Assembly: GCF_021401345.1 (NCBI RefSeq)
Contig: NZ_JACBGE010000031.1
Coordinates: 1-47,537, forward strand
DNA length: 47,537 nt
Reading direction: 5' to 3'
Origin: Hydrogenophaga sp. NFH-34
GTDB taxonomy: Bacteria > Pseudomonadota > Gammaproteobacteria > Burkholderiales > Burkholderiaceae_C
Below the pieces are notes generated by a model that had not been told where the DNA came from, searched no databases, and saw nothing but the letters and a program-made list of their open reading frames with translations. The translations under genes were made by a program, and so were the position numbers. Below are positions 22,452-30,843 of this stretch, in pieces (the stretch's first letter is position 1; each line of letters begins with the position of its first letter).

Positions 22452-23468
22452 TCAGAACATGTGCAGCAGACCCAGGGCGAAGACGTCACCGTCCTTGTCG
22501 GCGGCACCCGGGGTCTTGATCTTGTTGGCGCGGTAGCCGCCGTAGACCGAGGTGCGCTTGCTCAGGCTGTAGAAGGCCGCGATGCTGTAGCCGGTGCGTT
22601 CCACTTCGGGGCCGACGTTGACGAGCTTGCCGGTGTAGTTGGCGTCGCCGCTGAAGCCGGTGATCTCGCCCTTGGAGCGGGCCAGGCCGCCGGAGAGCAG
22701 CCAGCCGCCACCCAGCGGCACGTCGGCGCCGAGCTGCCATTCGGTGGTGCTGGCATCGGCGAAGGCGACGCGGCCGTAGCTGGCCAGCAGCTTGGCCATG
22801 CCCAGGTCGTAGGAGCCGCTCAGGCGGGTGTACTTCAGGGCCGTGGCGTCGCCGTTGGCCTTTTCGGTCTGGTAGCCCAGGGCGGCAAACACCGGACCGC
22901 TGCCGTACTTGACGTTCAGGCTGGCCACGGAGCCGCGGCTGGCGCCCGCGCTGGCGTTTTCGCGGCCGTAGCTGACGGCGCCGCTGACGCCGCCGAATTC
23001 GGGCGTGGCGTAGTACAGGCCGTTGTCCGGGTTGTCCTTGTACGAAGTGGTCAGCCAGGTGCCCTGGTTCGGCGCCAGCAGGGAGTTCTTGGCCGCCAGG
23101 GTCGAACCGCTGATGTCGTCGAACGCGCTCCAGGCGCGGCCGGCGCGCACTTCACCGAAGGCGCCCGAGAGGCCGACCCAGGACTGGCGGCTGAAACCGG
23201 TGCTGCCGGCGCCGCCGTTTTCCAGCGCGAAGCCGTGTTCGTACTGGAAGTTGGCCTTGAGGCCGCCGCCCAGGTCTTCACTGCCCTTGAGGCCGAAACG
23301 GGTCTGGTAGACGCCGCCGCTGGACATGGCGGTGGTGCGGTCGCCGGTGTCGGCGTCCTTGCGGCTGGCGACGTAGACGTCGGCCAGGCCATAGAGCGTC
23401 ACGCTCGACTGGGCAAAGGCCGCGCCGGAGGCCAGCAGGGCGGAGGCAAGCGCCAGGTGTTTTTTCAT
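22452..23468 (-). CDS. Outer-membrane porin (Gram-negative porin family)
   Basis: A 338-residue trimeric-type porin. The signal peptide MKKHLALASALLASGAAFAQ is followed by SSVTLYGLADVY, the standard first strand of beta-proteobacterial porins. Alternating beta strands and the terminal ALGLLHMF with a final Phe, needed for Bam-dependent insertion, complete the barrel. It lies 62 nt behind the permease gene and ends at a strong terminator, so the two are likely cotranscribed as uptake genes of the regulon. Solute specificity is not readable from sequence. Confidence 0.93.
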   Translation of the reverse strand: MKKHLALASALLASGAAFAQSSVTLYGLADVYVASRKDADTGDRTTAMSSGGVYQTRFGLKGSEDLGGGLKANFQYEHGFALENGGAGSTGFSRQSWVGLSGAFGEVRAGRAWSAFDDISGSTLAAKNSLLAPNQGTWLTTSYKDNPDNGLYYATPEFGGVSGAVSYGRENASAGASRGSVASLNVKYGSGPVFAALGYQTEKANGDATALKYTRLSGSYDLGMAKLLASYGRVAFADASTTEWQLGADVPLGGGWLLSGGLARSKGEITGFSGDANYTGKLVNVGPEVERTGYSIAAFYSLSKRTSVYGGYRANKIKTPGAADKDGDVFALGLLHMF

Positions 23469-23530
23469 GATGGAAGCGTCCTTGAAAGGGAGGGTGGGGA
23501 TGGGAAAAAGGGGAAAACAGCGGAATCGGG

Positions 23531-25063
23531 TCAGAAGATCAGCACCCCGGCCACGGTGGCCACGGACAGGCCGATCAGCACGGGCAGGGTGAGTACGCGC
23601 ACGAGGTCGGTGACCGAGACGCGGGCGAAGCCGGCCACAGCAATCAGCGACGACCAGGCGATCAGCGTGCCGCCGCCGGTCCAGATCGCGCCCATCTGGC
23701 CGATGGCGGCCAAGGTGGTGCTGTCGATGTTGGAGACCGGGCCCAGGGCGCCGGCCAGTGCGCCGGTCAGCGGCAGGCCGGAGAAACCGGAACCGTCGAT
23801 GCCGGTGACCATGCCCACGATCAGCAGCCCGAAGGCGACGAACAGCGGGTTGTGCGGAATCCAGTCCTGCACGCTGCGCACCAGGTCGAACAGCAGGCTG
23901 GGGGTGGCGCCGGCGTCGCCACCGAAGATGGCGGCGGCAGTTTCGCTGGCGCCCAGGAAGAAGAAGCCGGCGATCGGCAGCACCGAGCCCATGGCGCGGA
24001 AGGCGAACACGAAGCCGTCGGTGACGTGGTCGGCACTGGCTTCGAGCATCTGCCGGCCGCCCTTCATGGCGAGCGTGGCCAGGATCATCAGCAGGGCGGC
24101 TGCGCCCCCCACCAGCGAGGCACCGGCGCCGCCCTTGAAGTCACCCAGCGGCACGCCCAGCTTGGGCAGTACCATCAGCACGATCACGGTCAGGAAGACC
24201 AGCGGCGTCACGACGGCAAACAGCTGGGACCACTTGAACTCTTCGGCCGGCACGCTCTTGAGCTCGCGCTTGAGGTCCTGGCTGGTCACGGGCTGGTGTT
24301 CGCGGCTGGTGCCCTGGGCAATTTCGGCCTTGTGCGTGGTGCCTTCGTGCGCGTGCTCGGCCAGTTCGCCCTTGACGGCGAGTTCCTGCCAGCGCTCCAG
24401 GTGGGTCGCGCTGGGTGCCTGGAACTTGCGGCGGTGGAAGACGAAGATCAGGGTCAGAGCGACCAGGCCGGTGATGACCGAGAGCGCGAGGGCACGGTCG
24501 GCCACGATGGCCGCGGCGACACCGGCGGCCTTGGCGCTGATGCCGGGGGCGACACCGATCACGTAGTCCGAAGACAGGGCCATGCCCTGGCCGGCGACGG
24601 CGATGGCAGCGGCACCGACGATGGGTGGCAGGCCGGCGGCAATGGCGGCGGGCAGCAGCACGGCGCAGACCAGTGGCACGGCAGGCGTGGGCCAGAAGAA
24701 CAGCGAGATGAAGTAGGTGATGCCTGCCAGCAGCAGGTACGACACGGGGCCGTTCTTCATCAGCAGGCGGAAGGGCCGCACCATCAGGATGTCGGACTTC
24801 AGCGCCTTCAGTGAGTTGAGCAGCGCCGTCATCAGCGCGATCACCAGGAAGATGCTGAACAGCTCCTTCGCCGCGACCAGGCTGGCGCCGTAGATGCTGC
24901 CCAGGCCGGCCAGCGGATTGCCGGTCCAGGCGACGCCGACGAGAAAGGTGGCGACGATCGACGGCACGAGCACGTTGGCGCGGAACATCATCGTCACGAT
25001 GATGCTGACCACGCCAATCAGGTACATCCAGTGCGCCGCTGTGAGGGTTACGTTGGAATCCAT
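23531..25063 (-). CDS. Large multi-spanning permease (ion-transporter-like)
   Basis: A 510-residue inner-membrane protein with roughly 12 hydrophobic helices. A hydrophilic central loop lies at about residues 215-275 (HERs and Lys/Glu-rich, ERWQELAVKGELAEHAHEG). Glycine/proline-rich re-entrant-like segments are seen at FFWPTPAVPLVCAVLLPA and GIDGSGFSGLPLTGALAG. The layout suggests the ion-transporter superfamily (GntP/DctM/ArsB-like), whose members carry organic anions or amino acids; the exact family is not recognised. First gene of a permease-porin unit, with a GTATACAGAATAC operator 216 nt upstream of its ATG. Confidence 0.75.
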   Translation of the reverse strand: MDSNVTLTAAHWMYLIGVVSIIVTMMFRANVLVPSIVATFLVGVAWTGNPLAGLGSIYGASLVAAKELFSIFLVIALMTALLNSLKALKSDILMVRPFRLLMKNGPVSYLLLAGITYFISLFFWPTPAVPLVCAVLLPAAIAAGLPPIVGAAAIAVAGQGMALSSDYVIGVAPGISAKAAGVAAAIVADRALALSVITGLVALTLIFVFHRRKFQAPSATHLERWQELAVKGELAEHAHEGTTHKAEIAQGTSREHQPVTSQDLKRELKSVPAEEFKWSQLFAVVTPLVFLTVIVLMVLPKLGVPLGDFKGGAGASLVGGAAALLMILATLAMKGGRQMLEASADHVTDGFVFAFRAMGSVLPIAGFFFLGASETAAAIFGGDAGATPSLLFDLVRSVQDWIPHNPLFVAFGLLIVGMVTGIDGSGFSGLPLTGALAGALGPVSNIDSTTLAAIGQMGAIWTGGGTLIAWSSLIAVAGFARVSVTDLVRVLTLPVLIGLSVATVAGVLIF

Positions 25064-25278
25064 GGTTGTCGTTCAGTGGGGTGGCCCTGCCAGGGGGGCG
25101 GGGCGGGGTTGATACACCGGGTGGGCGGCCGGGTCAGGACCGTCTACCCCGAGCTCCTCGAAGAACCCTTGCTAATCGGGGCTGTGTCTCTGTCGGACCC
25201 ATGCCCTCGGTGTCTTCCCTGGTTTCGTCTTCGGTGCATGCGCCCTGATTTGGGGCGTGACCGTCGACAGAACTGATC

Positions 25279-25291
25279 GTATACAGAATAC
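25279..25291. promoter_or_regulatory. GntR-type operator, permease side
   Basis: GTATACAGAATAC, 12 of 13 positions of the GTATACnGTATAC palindrome. It lies upstream of the permease gene and implies a leader of up to about 200 nt if the promoter overlaps it. Confidence 0.65.
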
Positions 25292-25412
25292 AAACAAGCC
25301 AGATACAGGGTTTTCCCATGGCTGATTTGTGCTGTTTTGGGGTTCTTTTAGGGATCTTGTTGGACGTCTTGGTGCATATCAGGCCTCGTTTCTGTTGTTT
25401 CCTGTTCTTTAT

Positions 25413-25425
25413 GGATACGGTATAC
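25413..25425. promoter_or_regulatory. GntR-type operator, central
   Basis: GGATACGGTATAC, 12 of 13 positions. It partly coincides with a perfect 10-bp palindrome CGGTATACCG (25418-25427). It is about 134 bp from the left site and 143 bp from the right site. Confidence 0.6.
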
Positions 25426-25555
25426 CGTTTCCTGTTGAAGTCATATGCAGGGATCGTGCCAGGTGTTCGATGGGGTTCTCTTGGTGAAATTCGGGTGTCG
25501 ATGGGATGTGGCATCCTGGGTTCGGTGGGGGTCTGGCGGGTTGATGGCTCATTTC

Positions 25556-25568
25556 GTATACTGTATTC
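25556..25568. promoter_or_regulatory. GntR-type operator, gamma-glutamyltransferase side
   Basis: GTATACTGTATTC, 12 of 13 positions, 21 nt before the ATG of the next gene. It overlaps candidate -10 sequences (TATACT at 25557 or TATTCA at 25564 with TTGATG 17 nt upstream), as expected for a repressor site. Confidence 0.7.
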
Positions 25569-25588
25569 ATTGAACAGTGGAGAAGACC

Positions 25589-27061
25589 ATGCATGCTTCA
25601 AACCTCCTTGCGAAGGCCGGGGTGTCCAGTGTCTCGGCCATGGTGGCCACGGGCCATCCTCTGGCGGCCGCCGCTGCGGCGGCCTTGCTCAGCGAAGGGG
25701 GCAGCGCGGTCGATGCGGCCATTGCGGCCGATGCGGTGCTGGGTGTGGTCGAGCCGATGGCGACCGGTATCGGTGGCGACCTGCTCGCGATGCTGGTGCC
25801 CCCGGATGGGGCGCCCGAAACCTACAACGGCACGGGCCGCTCGCCAGCGGCGCTGAGCCCTGATGGCCTGGCCGGGCTGCCGTGTGGCAAGCTGCCCGAG
25901 CGGCACGCACTCACGCACACCGTGCCGGGGGCGGTGCAAGGGTGGTGGGATCTGCATCAGCGCCATGGGCGGGCGCCCTGGCTGCGCCTGTTCCAGGCCG
26001 CGATCGAATGCGCCCGCGACGGCTTCGCGGTGGCGCCGGTGGCGGCGCGGGAGTGGGCCCTGTTCGAACCCGTGATCGCGGCGGACCCGGTGTCTGCCCG
26101 TCTGTACCGGGCGGGTGCGGTGCCGGTGGCCGGGGAGCGATTCAGCAATCCGGAACTGGCCGACGTCCTGGCGGCGGTGGCGGCCGACGGGCCGCAAGCC
26201 TTCTACCGCGGCGTGCCCGCACAGGCCGCGGCGCGGGCCAGTCAGTCCCGTGGCGGGGTGCTCGCGGCGGCCGACTTTGCGGCCCACCACGGGCATTTCG
26301 ATGTGCCTTTGCGTGCGCACTTCCGGGGGCTGGAAGTGCTCGAGTGCCCGCCCAACACGCACGGGCTGGCGGTGCTGCACGCGCTGGAAGCGCTGGAGCC
26401 GCTGCCACTCGATCCGGGCGACCCGGCGACGACGGTGGCCATGGTGGACCGCATGGGCGAGGCGCTCGCCCACGCCAAGCGGGTGGTGGCCGATCCGGCC
26501 GGCAACACCGTGTGCACCGTGGTGGTGGACGCCAGCGGCCTGGCGATCACCCTGATGAGCAGCGTCTTCAAGCGCTTCGGCAGCGGCGTGGGCGTGGCCG
26601 GCTGTGGTTTTGCGCTGCAGAACCGCGGGTTCGGCTTCTCGGCGCCGGGCCACATCAACGGGCTGGCACCGTCCAAGCGGCCCTACCACACGGTGGTGCC
26701 GGGGGCGGCGCTGCGCGATGGGCGCTTCCACGCCGGCTTCGGTGTCGTCGGTGGCGCCATGCAGCCGCAGGGCCATGTGCAACTGCTGACGCGCATTGCT
26801 GCGTGGGGTGAACCGCTCCAGGCGGCGATCGACGCACCCCGCTGGCGCCTGGAGGCCGACCGGGCGCTGGCCACCGAAACCGGGATGCCCGCTGCGGTGG
26901 TGCAGGCCCTGCGGGCCGCCGGCTACCGCGAACCCGACGGGCTGGGCGAACTGGGCGGCCGCAGCGACTTCGGCGGTGCCCAGGTGGTGCTGCGCCAGGC
27001 CGACGGCACGTTGCTGGGCGGCTCCGACCGCCGCAAGGACGGCCTGGCCCTCGCCTGCTGA
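25589..27061 (+). CDS. Gamma-glutamyltransferase-family hydrolase
   Basis: A 490-residue protein of the GGT superfamily of self-processing Ntn hydrolases. The large-subunit signature is GHPLAAAAAAALLSEGGSAVDAAIAADAVLGVVEP and GIGGD. The probable cleavage site and catalytic nucleophile is Thr307 in AGNTVCTVVVD, followed by FGSGVGVAGCGFALQNRG. There is no signal peptide, so it is cytoplasmic, unlike glutathione-degrading GGT; the group also contains amidohydrolases such as oxamate amidohydrolase. A GGAG box precedes the ATG. The operator just upstream ties it to the GntR regulon, where it may release an amine or acid from a gamma-glutamyl or amide conjugate. Confidence 0.88.
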   Translation: MHASNLLAKAGVSSVSAMVATGHPLAAAAAAALLSEGGSAVDAAIAADAVLGVVEPMATGIGGDLLAMLVPPDGAPETYNGTGRSPAALSPDGLAGLPCGKLPERHALTHTVPGAVQGWWDLHQRHGRAPWLRLFQAAIECARDGFAVAPVAAREWALFEPVIAADPVSARLYRAGAVPVAGERFSNPELADVLAAVAADGPQAFYRGVPAQAAARASQSRGGVLAAADFAAHHGHFDVPLRAHFRGLEVLECPPNTHGLAVLHALEALEPLPLDPGDPATTVAMVDRMGEALAHAKRVVADPAGNTVCTVVVDASGLAITLMSSVFKRFGSGVGVAGCGFALQNRGFGFSAPGHINGLAPSKRPYHTVVPGAALRDGRFHAGFGVVGGAMQPQGHVQLLTRIAAWGEPLQAAIDAPRWRLEADRALATETGMPAAVVQALRAAGYREPDGLGELGGRSDFGGAQVVLRQADGTLLGGSDRRKDGLALAC

Positions 27062-27107
27062 AGGCCCCCTCACCTGATTTCCATTCCCTGACTGCCGCTG
27101 TTCCTTT

Positions 27108-27725
27108 ATGACCCTCAAGATTTATGGCATTGCCGCGTCCCGAGCCCTGCGCGCCCTGTGGGCGGCGGAAGAGCTGGGCCTGCCCTACGAACACATCCGT
27201 TACCACTTCAACGGGCCGGAAACGCGGGAACGGGCCTACCTGGCGCTGAACCCGAACGGCACCGTGCCGGTGATCGACGACGAAGGCCTGGTGGTCTTCG
27301 AGTCGCTGGCCATCACGCTGCACCTGGCGCAGAGCCGCGCACAAGGGGGGCTGTGGGCGCAGACCCCGGCCGGCGTGGCGCAGATCTATCAGTGGACGCT
27401 GTGGGCGGCGACCGAGGCCGAGACGCTGGCGCGCCAGTGGTTCCAGCACACGAGCTTTCTGCCGCCCGAAAAGCGCTTGCCGGCGCTGGCTGAAGAAGCG
27501 CTGGACCGCCTGCAGGGGCGGCTGCGTGTGCTCGACCAGGCTCTGCAAGGCCGGGACTACCTGGTCGAGGACCGCTTCACCGTGGCCGACCTGAACGTGG
27601 CGGCCGTGCTGCAGCGCTTCGAAGTCATGGCGCGCGAAGACTTCCCAGCGGCATTGGCCTGGCACCGCCGCTGCCTGGCGCGCCCGGCAGCGCAACGCGC
27701 CTTCGCGTTGCGCCAAGCCGGCTGA
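27108..27725 (+). CDS. Glutathione S-transferase family protein
   Basis: A 205-residue GST-fold protein. The N-terminal thioredoxin-like domain has the active-site Ser region GIAASRALRALWAAEELGL, the cis-Pro GTVPVID and FESLAITLHLA, which contacts glutathione. The helical C-terminal domain includes RFTVADLNVAAVLQR. Specific substrate unknown. It follows the gamma-glutamyltransferase-family gene by 46 nt and may be cotranscribed, which would bring it under the same operator. Confidence 0.9.
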   Translation: MTLKIYGIAASRALRALWAAEELGLPYEHIRYHFNGPETRERAYLALNPNGTVPVIDDEGLVVFESLAITLHLAQSRAQGGLWAQTPAGVAQIYQWTLWAATEAETLARQWFQHTSFLPPEKRLPALAEEALDRLQGRLRVLDQALQGRDYLVEDRFTVADLNVAAVLQRFEVMAREDFPAALAWHRRCLARPAAQRAFALRQAG

Positions 27726-27764
27726 GGCGCCGTCTGCGGGAGCGGCGCGATGGTGGCCGGCGGC

Positions 27765-29384
27765 TCAGGCGATGGCGAAACTGTCGGCGCGGGCCGAAGG
27801 CCAGTAGAAGCCGAAGACGTTGGACAGGTTGGACGCGCCTTGGAGCAGTGCGCCGGGGGGCACCGAAGGCAAGAGGGTGGCGAGCAGCCGGACCTCGTTC
27901 TCGCTGAGGCGCCGCACGATGTGGTGGGCGCTGATCTCGCCCGGGTGGGTCAGGCCGGCGGCCTGCACCAGTTCGAGCAGCGCCTTGAGGGTGTTCTGGT
28001 GGAAATGGAACACGCGATCGGCCTTGTCCGGCACCACCAGAGCCTGCTGGCGCACCGGGTCCTGCGTCGTGACCCCGGTCGGGCAGTGGCCGGTGTGGCA
28101 GTTCTGCGCCTGGATGCAACCCAGCGCGAACATGAAGCCGCGGGCGCTGTTGCACCAGTCGGCGCCCAGGGCCATGGCGCGCGCGATGTCGAAGGCGCTG
28201 ACGATCTTGCCGGCCGCACCCAGGCGGATGCGGTCGCGCAGGTTGACGCCGACCAGGGTGTTGTGCACCAGGCGCAGCCCCTCCTGCAGCGGGGCACCCA
28301 CGTGGTCGGTGAATTCGAGCGGTGCCGCACCGGTGCCGCCTTCGGCCCCGTCGACGACAATGAAGTCGGGCGTGACGCCGGTTTCCAGCATGGCCTTGAC
28401 GATGGCGAACCACTCCCAGGGGTGACCGATGCAAAGCTTGAAGCCGGTGGGCTTGCCGCCCGAGAGCTCACGCAGCCGGGCGATGAACTGCATCATCTCG
28501 ATGGGGGTCGCGAAAGCGCTGTGCGCCGAGGGTGACACGCAGTCGACACCGACCGGCACGCCGCGTGCGGCGGCAATTTCGGGCGACACCTTGGGCCCCG
28601 GCAGCACGCCACCGTGGCCCGGCTTGGCGCCCTGGCTGAGCTTGAGCTCGATCATGCGCACCTGGGGATCGAGTGCGTTGGCCTTGAAGCGCTCCTCGCT
28701 GAAGCGGCCGGCTTCGTCACGGCAGCCGAAATAACCCGAGCCGATCTCCCAGATCAGGTCGCCCCCATGCAGGCGGTGCCAGGACGAGATCGAGCCTTCG
28801 CCCGTGTCGTGCGCAAAACCGCCGCGCTTGGCACCGGCGTTCAGGGCCTGGATGGCGTTGGCCGAGAGCGCGCCAAAGCTCATGGCGGAAATGTTGAACA
28901 CGCTCGCCTCGTAGGGCTGGGTGCAGGCGGGGCCACCGATGGTCACGCGAAAGTCGTGCGAGCCGACCTGGGTGGGCGCCAGCGAGTGGTTGATCCACTC
29001 GTAGCCCTCGGTCTTGACGTCGAGCTGGGTGCCAAAAGGGCGCTTGTCCATCTCGCTCTTGGCGCGGGCGTAGACCAGGCTGCGCTGGCTGCGCGAAAAC
29101 GGCGTGGCCTCGGTGTCGCTTTCGATGAAGTACTGGCGCATTTCGGGCCGGATGTACTCGAGCATGAAGCGCAGGTGCCCGATCACCGGGTAGTTGCGCA
29201 GCACCGAGCTGCGCGTCTGCCACACATCCCAGGCGCCCAGCGCCGAGAGGCCACCGAACAGCAGCAGCCACCCGCCACCGAGGCCGAATCCGACCAGGGT
29301 GAACAGGCTCAGGATGGCGCAGAGCACGCACAGGGCGAGCACGGTGTAGCGGACGGGGTAGAGGGCGTTCAGTCGTTCAAGCAT
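27765..29384 (-). CDS. FMN-binding glutamate synthase-domain membrane protein
   Basis: A 539-residue protein. Two transmembrane helices at the N-terminus (about 12-50) precede a GltS-type (beta/alpha)8 FMN domain with FNISAMSFGALS, LSQGAKPGHGG, VVDGAEGGTGAAP and a 3Fe-4S cysteine pattern CIQAQNCHTGHC. It lacks the glutaminase domain of true GltB. The family of stand-alone 'FMN-binding glutamate synthase' proteins is widespread and its reaction is not established. The membrane anchor suggests a respiratory or membrane-linked electron partner. It converges with the GST gene. Confidence 0.88.
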   Translation of the reverse strand: MLERLNALYPVRYTVLALCVLCAILSLFTLVGFGLGGGWLLLFGGLSALGAWDVWQTRSSVLRNYPVIGHLRFMLEYIRPEMRQYFIESDTEATPFSRSQRSLVYARAKSEMDKRPFGTQLDVKTEGYEWINHSLAPTQVGSHDFRVTIGGPACTQPYEASVFNISAMSFGALSANAIQALNAGAKRGGFAHDTGEGSISSWHRLHGGDLIWEIGSGYFGCRDEAGRFSEERFKANALDPQVRMIELKLSQGAKPGHGGVLPGPKVSPEIAAARGVPVGVDCVSPSAHSAFATPIEMMQFIARLRELSGGKPTGFKLCIGHPWEWFAIVKAMLETGVTPDFIVVDGAEGGTGAAPLEFTDHVGAPLQEGLRLVHNTLVGVNLRDRIRLGAAGKIVSAFDIARAMALGADWCNSARGFMFALGCIQAQNCHTGHCPTGVTTQDPVRQQALVVPDKADRVFHFHQNTLKALLELVQAAGLTHPGEISAHHIVRRLSENEVRLLATLLPSVPPGALLQGASNLSNVFGFYWPSARADSFAIA

Positions 29385-29450
29385 GGGCAGGAAAGGATGG
29401 CAGGCACGCGGCTACACTGCCCCGCATCTTAATGAACCGCCCGCCGGACC

Positions 29451-30230
29451 ATGAGCACCGAAACCCTGAACGCCCCCATGGAAAGCGCCGACTTTGACGC
29501 GCTGGAAGACATCCTCGACGAACTGCGCAGCCGCGACGAGGACGTCCCGCAGTGGGAATTTCTCGAAGGCGCCATCGCGGCGCTGGTCTGCACGCGCCGC
29601 GTGGTGCCGCCCAGCGAGTACCTGCCGGTGCTGATTGGTGTGGGCAGCGACCAGCCCAACCACTTTGCCGACGGTGCGCAGGCCGGCCGCTTCATGGCCC
29701 TGTGGACGCGGCGCTGGAACGAGGTGGCGAGCGCGCTGGACACCCAGGTCGAGACCCTGGAAGACGAACGCACCTACCACCCCGAGGTGCTGGACGTGCG
29801 CGGCGCCATCGCCATGCTGCCCGAGGCCGAACGCGAGGCCGCGTCGGCCGAGCCCCTGCCGTCCTTCGGGCAGATCTGGGCGCTGGGTTTCCTGTCGGTG
29901 GTGGAGGACTGGGCGGACGACTGGGCCCCGCCGCGCGACAAGGAAGCCGCCGGCTGGATCGAAGACGCGCTGGACTGCATCGCCGAACTGGCGGGCGACG
30001 ACACCGGCGAACCGGCGTTCAACATGCACGCCGAGGACGGCCCGCCCAGCGTGAGCGAGGCCCGCGCCAACGCATACGGCGAAGCCATCTGGGCGGTGTA
30101 CGACCTGCGCCAGGTCTGGCGCAGCCTGGGCCCGCGCACCGAGCCACTGCGCAAGAGCGCCGAGCCCGGACGCAACGATCCCTGCCCTTGTGGCAGCGGC
30201 AAAAAATACAAAAAGTGCCATGGCGCCTGA
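29451..30230 (+). CDS. UPF0149/YecA-like protein with SEC-C zinc motif
   Basis: A 259-residue acidic, helical protein of the YecA/UPF0149 family. The C-terminus GRNDPCPCGSGKKYKKCHG is a SEC-C zinc-binding motif (CXCX8CH) as at the end of SecA. Such proteins have been linked to SecA, ribosomes or chaperone functions; YecA of E. coli binds SecA-related partners. The unusually long acidic middle part (ADDWAPPRDKEAAGW, LPSFGQIWALGF) is typical of the beta-proteobacterial version. It is monocistronic, divergent from the GltS-domain gene. Confidence 0.88.
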   Translation: MSTETLNAPMESADFDALEDILDELRSRDEDVPQWEFLEGAIAALVCTRRVVPPSEYLPVLIGVGSDQPNHFADGAQAGRFMALWTRRWNEVASALDTQVETLEDERTYHPEVLDVRGAIAMLPEAEREAASAEPLPSFGQIWALGFLSVVEDWADDWAPPRDKEAAGWIEDALDCIAELAGDDTGEPAFNMHAEDGPPSVSEARANAYGEAIWAVYDLRQVWRSLGPRTEPLRKSAEPGRNDPCPCGSGKKYKKCHGA

Positions 30231-30265
30231 GGCGCTGCAGCGATCCCTGCGGGGGCCGTCGGCGC

Positions 30266-30721
30266 TCAGCCCTGTTGCAGGGTGCGCAACAGGTCCAGCA
30301 CGCGCAGGCGTTCCCGTTCGAACGCGGTGTTGAGCAGCGTACAGGCTTGATCGGTTTGGCCTGCGCGGTTGAGCTGCAGGGCCTGTTGCGCCAGGGTGTG
30401 CAGTTGGCGCTGGGCCTGGATCAGTTCCGCGAACCGGGGGTGTCGACCCAGTGGCTGCGGTGCCATGCGCACGAACCACAGGCCCAGGTCGCTCAGGTCT
30501 GCGCTCATCCAGTCGGGCAGGGTTCGCTGCTCGCCAGGGGGGAGCGTGAGCAGGTTGTTGAACTGCACGCACCATTCCAGGTGGTGGATGACCGCCGATT
30601 GCAGGTCCAGGCGTTCCGAGCGGGTCAGGGGTTTGTCCGGCGTGGGCGGTAGGCTGGCGGGCGGCGCGGTGGTCGGTGCTTTGCGGGTGCGCCGCCAAGG
30701 CAGGAATCGGTTCAAGGGCAT
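30266..30721 (-). CDS. CZB-like helical protein with degenerate zinc ligands
   Basis: A 151-residue protein. A basic, Pro-rich N-terminus leads into a helical domain laid out like the chemoreceptor zinc-binding (CZB) domain: HHLEW, then SDLGLWF at the place of CxLGxW, then HPRFAELIQAQRQLH. The cysteine and one of the paired histidines are replaced (by Ser/Asp and Gln), so zinc binding is doubtful. CZB domains sense zinc or hypochlorous acid in chemoreceptors and cyclases; here the domain stands alone. No ribosome binding site clearly decides the start; an upstream ATG at about 30798 is possible. Confidence 0.55.
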   Translation of the reverse strand: MPLNRFLPWRRTRKAPTTAPPASLPPTPDKPLTRSERLDLQSAVIHHLEWCVQFNNLLTLPPGEQRTLPDWMSADLSDLGLWFVRMAPQPLGRHPRFAELIQAQRQLHTLAQQALQLNRAGQTDQACTLLNTAFERERLRVLDLLRTLQQG

Positions 30722-30843
30722 GGCGCCGGCAGCATAGGACGCGTGAGCGGCCTGCCGATGCCCTGGCTGTCGAGATCGGGCTCGAGGGGTGACTTGCATC
30801 ACGCTGGTGTTGCGGTCATGCCTCGCCCCATTCCGGGGTCCGC

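Larger units (their letters stand above)
25064..25588. other. Long, relatively AT-rich divergent regulatory region
   Basis: A 525-nt gap between the divergent permease and gamma-glutamyltransferase-family genes. I find no credible gene. It is visibly richer in A and T than its surroundings, with T-rich runs around 25320-25420, and holds three near-perfect copies of the GntR-type operator (25279, 25413, 25556). The central site is far from both start codons, so DNA looping or an unrecognised small RNA is possible. Confidence 0.6.

Noticed and set aside
22461..24566. Long plus-strand open frame opposite the porin and permease genes
   Set aside because: Low-complexity shadow of clearly functional minus-strand membrane proteins.
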